This document shows, piece by piece, positions 61,962-64,000 of a stretch of 64,000 nucleotides of DNA. The notes beneath the pieces are model-generated. The model was not told the origin of the DNA. It saw only the letters and a list, made by a program, of their open reading frames with translations, and did no database searches. Each line of letters opens with the position of its first letter. The first letter of the stretch is position 1. The position numbers and the translations under genes are program-made. The DNA is from JANQJA01 sp040880285 (GTDB taxonomy: Bacteria > Pseudomonadota > Gammaproteobacteria > Pseudomonadales > Azotimanducaceae). The stretch spans positions 119,729 through 183,728 of the forward strand of contig JBBDIT010000007.1 in NCBI GenBank assembly GCA_040880285.1, written 5' to 3'.

Positions 61962-62037
61962 TGGCAGGCCAGGAGGGAATCGAACCCCCAACCTGCGGTT
62001 TTGGAGACCGCCGCTCTGCCAATTGAGCTACTGGCCT
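61962..62037 (-). tRNA. tRNA-Trp (anticodon CCA)
   Basis: 76-nt cloverleaf with acceptor AGGCCAG/CTGGCCT, anticodon stem GCGGT/ACCGC around CTCCAAA (anticodon CCA) and encoded CCA. It lies between tuf and secE, 12 nt after the tuf stop, and is probably processed from the same transcript. Confidence 0.96.
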
Positions 62038-62049
62038 TTAACCTGCTGT

Positions 62050-63243
62050 TTATTCAATGATTTTCGTCACGACACCGGCGCCAACGGTCCGGCCACCCTC
62101 ACGAATCGCAAAGCGCTGGCCTTCTTCCATCGCAATCGGTGCAATCAGCTCAACCGACAGGTTCACATTGTCTCCCGGCATGACCATCTCGGTACCGTCC
62201 GGCAACTCACAGCTGCCAGTCACATCCGTGGTCTCAAAAAAGAACTGCGGCTTGTAACCCTTGAAAAATGGCGTATGACGGCCACCTTCATCTTTCGACA
62301 AAACGTAAACTTCACCTTCAAACTTCGTATGCGGGGTAATCGAACCCGGCGCCGCCAGCACCTGGCCACGCTCCACCTCATCACGCTTGGTACCACGCAA
62401 CAGTACACCCACGTTCTCGCCCGCACGTCCCTCGTCCAGCAGCTTCCTGAACATCTCTACACCCGTACAGGTCGTCTTCTGCGTGGGCTTGATACCCACA
62501 ATCTCGAGCTCGGCGCCTACTTTCACAATACCCCGGCCAATTCGACCCGTTACCACCGTACCCCGCCCGGAAATCGAGAACACATCCTCAATCGGCATCA
62601 AAAACGGCTGGTCAATCGCTCGCTCCGGCTCAGGGATGTAGGAGTCCAAAGTCTCTACCAGCTTCACAACCGACGGCGCACCAATATCAGACGTGTCACC
62701 TTCCAATGCCTTCAAGGCACTGCCCACGATGATCGGGGTGTCATCACCCGGAAAATCGTACTGGTCCAGCAACTCTCGTACTTCCATCTCAACAAGTTCC
62801 AGCAGCTCCTCGTCATCGACCATGTCGGCCTTGTTCAGGAACACAACGATATAAGGCACACCAACCTGCTTTGACAGCAGAATATGCTCCCGCGTCTGCG
62901 GCATCGGACCGTCCGCTGCCGACACCACCAGAATCGCACCATCCATCTGCGCGGCACCCGTGATCATGTTCTTCACATAGTCCGCGTGCCCGGGACAGTC
63001 AACGTGGGCGTAATGGCGTACCGGTGAATCATATTCAACATGAGAAGTCGCGATCGTGATACCACGCTCCCGTTCTTCCGGCGCATTGTCAATCGAGTCA
63101 AATGCCGAAAACGTACCCGTACCCCAGGTCTCAAAGCACACCTTCGTGATCGCCGCCGTCAGCGTCGTCTTGCCATGGTCAACGTGACCAATCGTGCCTA
63201 CGTTAATATGCGGCTTTGTCCGCTCAAACTTCTCTTTGGACAT
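62050..63243 (-). CDS. tuf: Elongation factor Tu, copy 2
   Basis: Second copy, 397 residues, protein identical to the gene at 42872-44065. It starts at ATG with AAGGAG upstream. Bases match the other copy from the second codon to four bases past the stop, then differ. It lies between tRNA-Thr and tRNA-Trp, matching the tufB position of E. coli. Confidence 0.98.
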   Translation of the reverse strand: MSKEKFERTKPHINVGTIGHVDHGKTTLTAAITKVCFETWGTGTFSAFDSIDNAPEERERGITIATSHVEYDSPVRHYAHVDCPGHADYVKNMITGAAQMDGAILVVSAADGPMPQTREHILLSKQVGVPYIVVFLNKADMVDDEELLELVEMEVRELLDQYDFPGDDTPIIVGSALKALEGDTSDIGAPSVVKLVETLDSYIPEPERAIDQPFLMPIEDVFSISGRGTVVTGRIGRGIVKVGAELEIVGIKPTQKTTCTGVEMFRKLLDEGRAGENVGVLLRGTKRDEVERGQVLAAPGSITPHTKFEGEVYVLSKDEGGRHTPFFKGYKPQFFFETTDVTGSCELPDGTEMVMPGDNVNLSVELIAPIAMEEGQRFAIREGGRTVGAGVVTKIIE

Positions 63244-63335
63244 GTCCGAAAATTCTCCTTAGCTGATTTTCGATGTCAGATGTGTGGATCAGGGCAACAA
63301 CTGCTCATGACTTTTACCCTTACCCCTATTATCGT

Positions 63336-63411
<76 letters not shown>

Positions 63412-63434
63412 AAAAAATGTCACACTTCCTCTAA

Positions 63435-63467
63435 ATCCATGTTGGAACTTTATCCATGTTGGAACTT

Positions 63468-63468
<1 letters not shown>
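63435..63468. repeat. 17-nt tandem duplication next to tRNA-Gly
   Basis: ATCCATGTTGGAACTTT occurs twice in direct succession, 63435-63451 and 63452-63468. The second copy ends on the terminal base of the encoded CCA of tRNA-Gly. Probably a local slippage or recombination product. Confidence 0.85.
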
Positions 63469-63541
<73 letters not shown>

Positions 63542-63658
63542 CTGGTGCACCCGCCCGCTGTTGCTAAATTTTCGTCACGCCTTTCCACATTCCCCTTACA
63601 GCGCCCATCTCCTGCCTTTGAGTACCGGCGTCAGTCGGCTTTTCTTCCACCCCACTTA

Positions 63659-63742
63659 TGGTGGAGGGGGGTGGATTCGAACCACCGAAGCTTACGCGTC
63701 AGATTTACAGTCTGATCCCTTTGGCCACTCGGGAACCCCTCC
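63659..63742 (-). tRNA. tRNA-Tyr (anticodon GTA)
   Basis: 84-nt class II tRNA with a long variable arm, acceptor GGAGGGG/CCCCTCC, anticodon loop CTGTAAA (anticodon GTA) and encoded CCA. First RNA of the tRNA-tuf operon. Confidence 0.96.
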
Positions 63743-63757
63743 AAAAAGAGGCGCTAG

Positions 63758-63786
63758 ATTCTGCCTTCGAGACTACCTTATGTCAA
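63758..63786 (-). promoter_or_regulatory. tRNA-Tyr/Gly/Thr-tuf promoter
   Basis: On the minus strand perfect -35 TTGACA (63786-63781), 17-nt spacer, -10 CAGAAT (63763-63758), followed by CTAGCGCC. Transcription would start near 63751, about nine bases before tRNA-Tyr. The GC-rich bases after the -10 box resemble stringently controlled promoters. Confidence 0.75.
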
Positions 63787-63848
63787 ATGAAATTTCGGTC
63801 AAAAGGCCTTCTGGCCTACGTTTCGAGAGTAGGCTTCCAAATTTGTAG

Positions 63849-63892
63849 CTAACAGGCTCTTCAGCACCTGTTAGGGGCGGCAGCTGCCGCCC
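63849..63892. repeat. Two adjacent palindromes
   Basis: CTAACAGG/CCTGTTAG (63849-63874) forms a hairpin, and GGGCGGCAGCTGCCGCCC (63875-63892) is a perfect 18-bp palindrome immediately next to it. The second overlaps the start of the 73-nt-spaced repeat. Confidence 0.8.
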
Positions 63893-64000
63893 GATATTTT
63901 CGTGCAGAATCAGCGAAAAATCGTTGGCTCTCGCCGCATCACTTCGTTCGATGCAGCTGCCGCCCGATATTTTCGTGCAGAATCAGCGAAAAATCGTTGG
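63880..64000. repeat. 48-nt direct repeat, two copies spaced 73 nt
   Basis: The sequence starting GCAGCTGCCGCCCGATATTT and ending AAAAATCGTTGG is identical at 63880-63927 and 63953-64000. Each contains an imperfect hairpin CGATATTTTCG/CGAAAAATCG. The second copy ends exactly at the window edge, so more copies may lie outside. Confidence 0.9.

Noticed and set aside
63880..64000. Possible CRISPR array (48-nt repeat, 25-nt spacer)
   Set aside because: Only two repeats and one spacer are visible, the repeat is unusually long, and it lies next to palindromes of REP type. No cas genes are in the window.

Overview
The window is a stretch of a gammaproteobacterial chromosome made almost entirely of conserved housekeeping genes. 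By eye its GC content is in the low-to-mid fifties percent (not computed). Gene orders support the assignment: TPR lipoprotein-lolB-ispE-tRNA-Gln-prs-rplY divergent from hemA-prfA-prmC-moeB; lipA-lipB-DUF493-dacA-rlpA-mltB-rodA-mrdA-rlmH-rsfS-nadD-proA followed by mpg; ssb-MFS divergent from uvrA; and the full tRNA/tuf-secE-nusG-rplKAJL-rpoBC, str, S10, spc and alpha ribosomal arrays. The first three orders are those I know from Pseudomonas and relatives. Genus and species cannot be read from the window. A run of exactly 100 N (47417-47516) shows that this is a draft scaffold.

Layout. 1-4848 (minus): envelope and precursor genes, with rplY cut by the window edge. 5079-9026 (plus): haem precursor synthesis, release factor, its methylase and a MoeB-type adenylyltransferase. 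9027-9367: a gene-free convergent spacer full of repeats and hairpins. 9368-20193 (minus): lipoate synthesis, then a cell-elongation and peptidoglycan block, ribosome factors, NAD and proline synthesis. 20390-28846: DNA repair (mpg, uvrA, ssb), undecaprenyl pyrophosphate recycling, a YajR-like transporter, a Lon-N-domain protein and a glyoxylate-type aminotransferase. 28881-47190 (minus when read as transcripts): alpha, spc, S10 and str operons, with a strong terminator behind rplQ. 47294-49713: an assembly gap in a 68-nt tandem repeat, then two unfamiliar genes. 49888-63742: rpoC, rpoB, rplL, rplJ, rplA, rplK, nusG, secE, tRNA-Trp, a second tuf, and tRNA-Thr, -Gly and -Tyr. 63743-64000: promoter and another repeat.

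How the parts work together: nearly everything right of 29 kb makes the translation and transcription machinery. Three promoters can be read directly, for the tRNA-tuf, str and S10 operons. All have a TTGACA/TTGACT box, a 17-nt spacer and an NAGAAT -10 box. The two tuf genes look identical across the coding sequence but differ immediately outside it, which suggests gene conversion.

The only accessory-looking locus is the two-gene unit between rpoC and rpsL: a von Willebrand A-like lipoprotein with aspartate after the lipid cysteine, and a membrane protein with about seven membrane segments and a long helical region. I recognise neither as a named system. Other points worth a second look are a 23-residue-longer N-terminus on ribosomal protein S11, TTG starts on rplD, rpoC and nusG, terminator-like hairpins in the S10 leader and in the rplL-rpoB gap, and several distinct intergenic repeat families.
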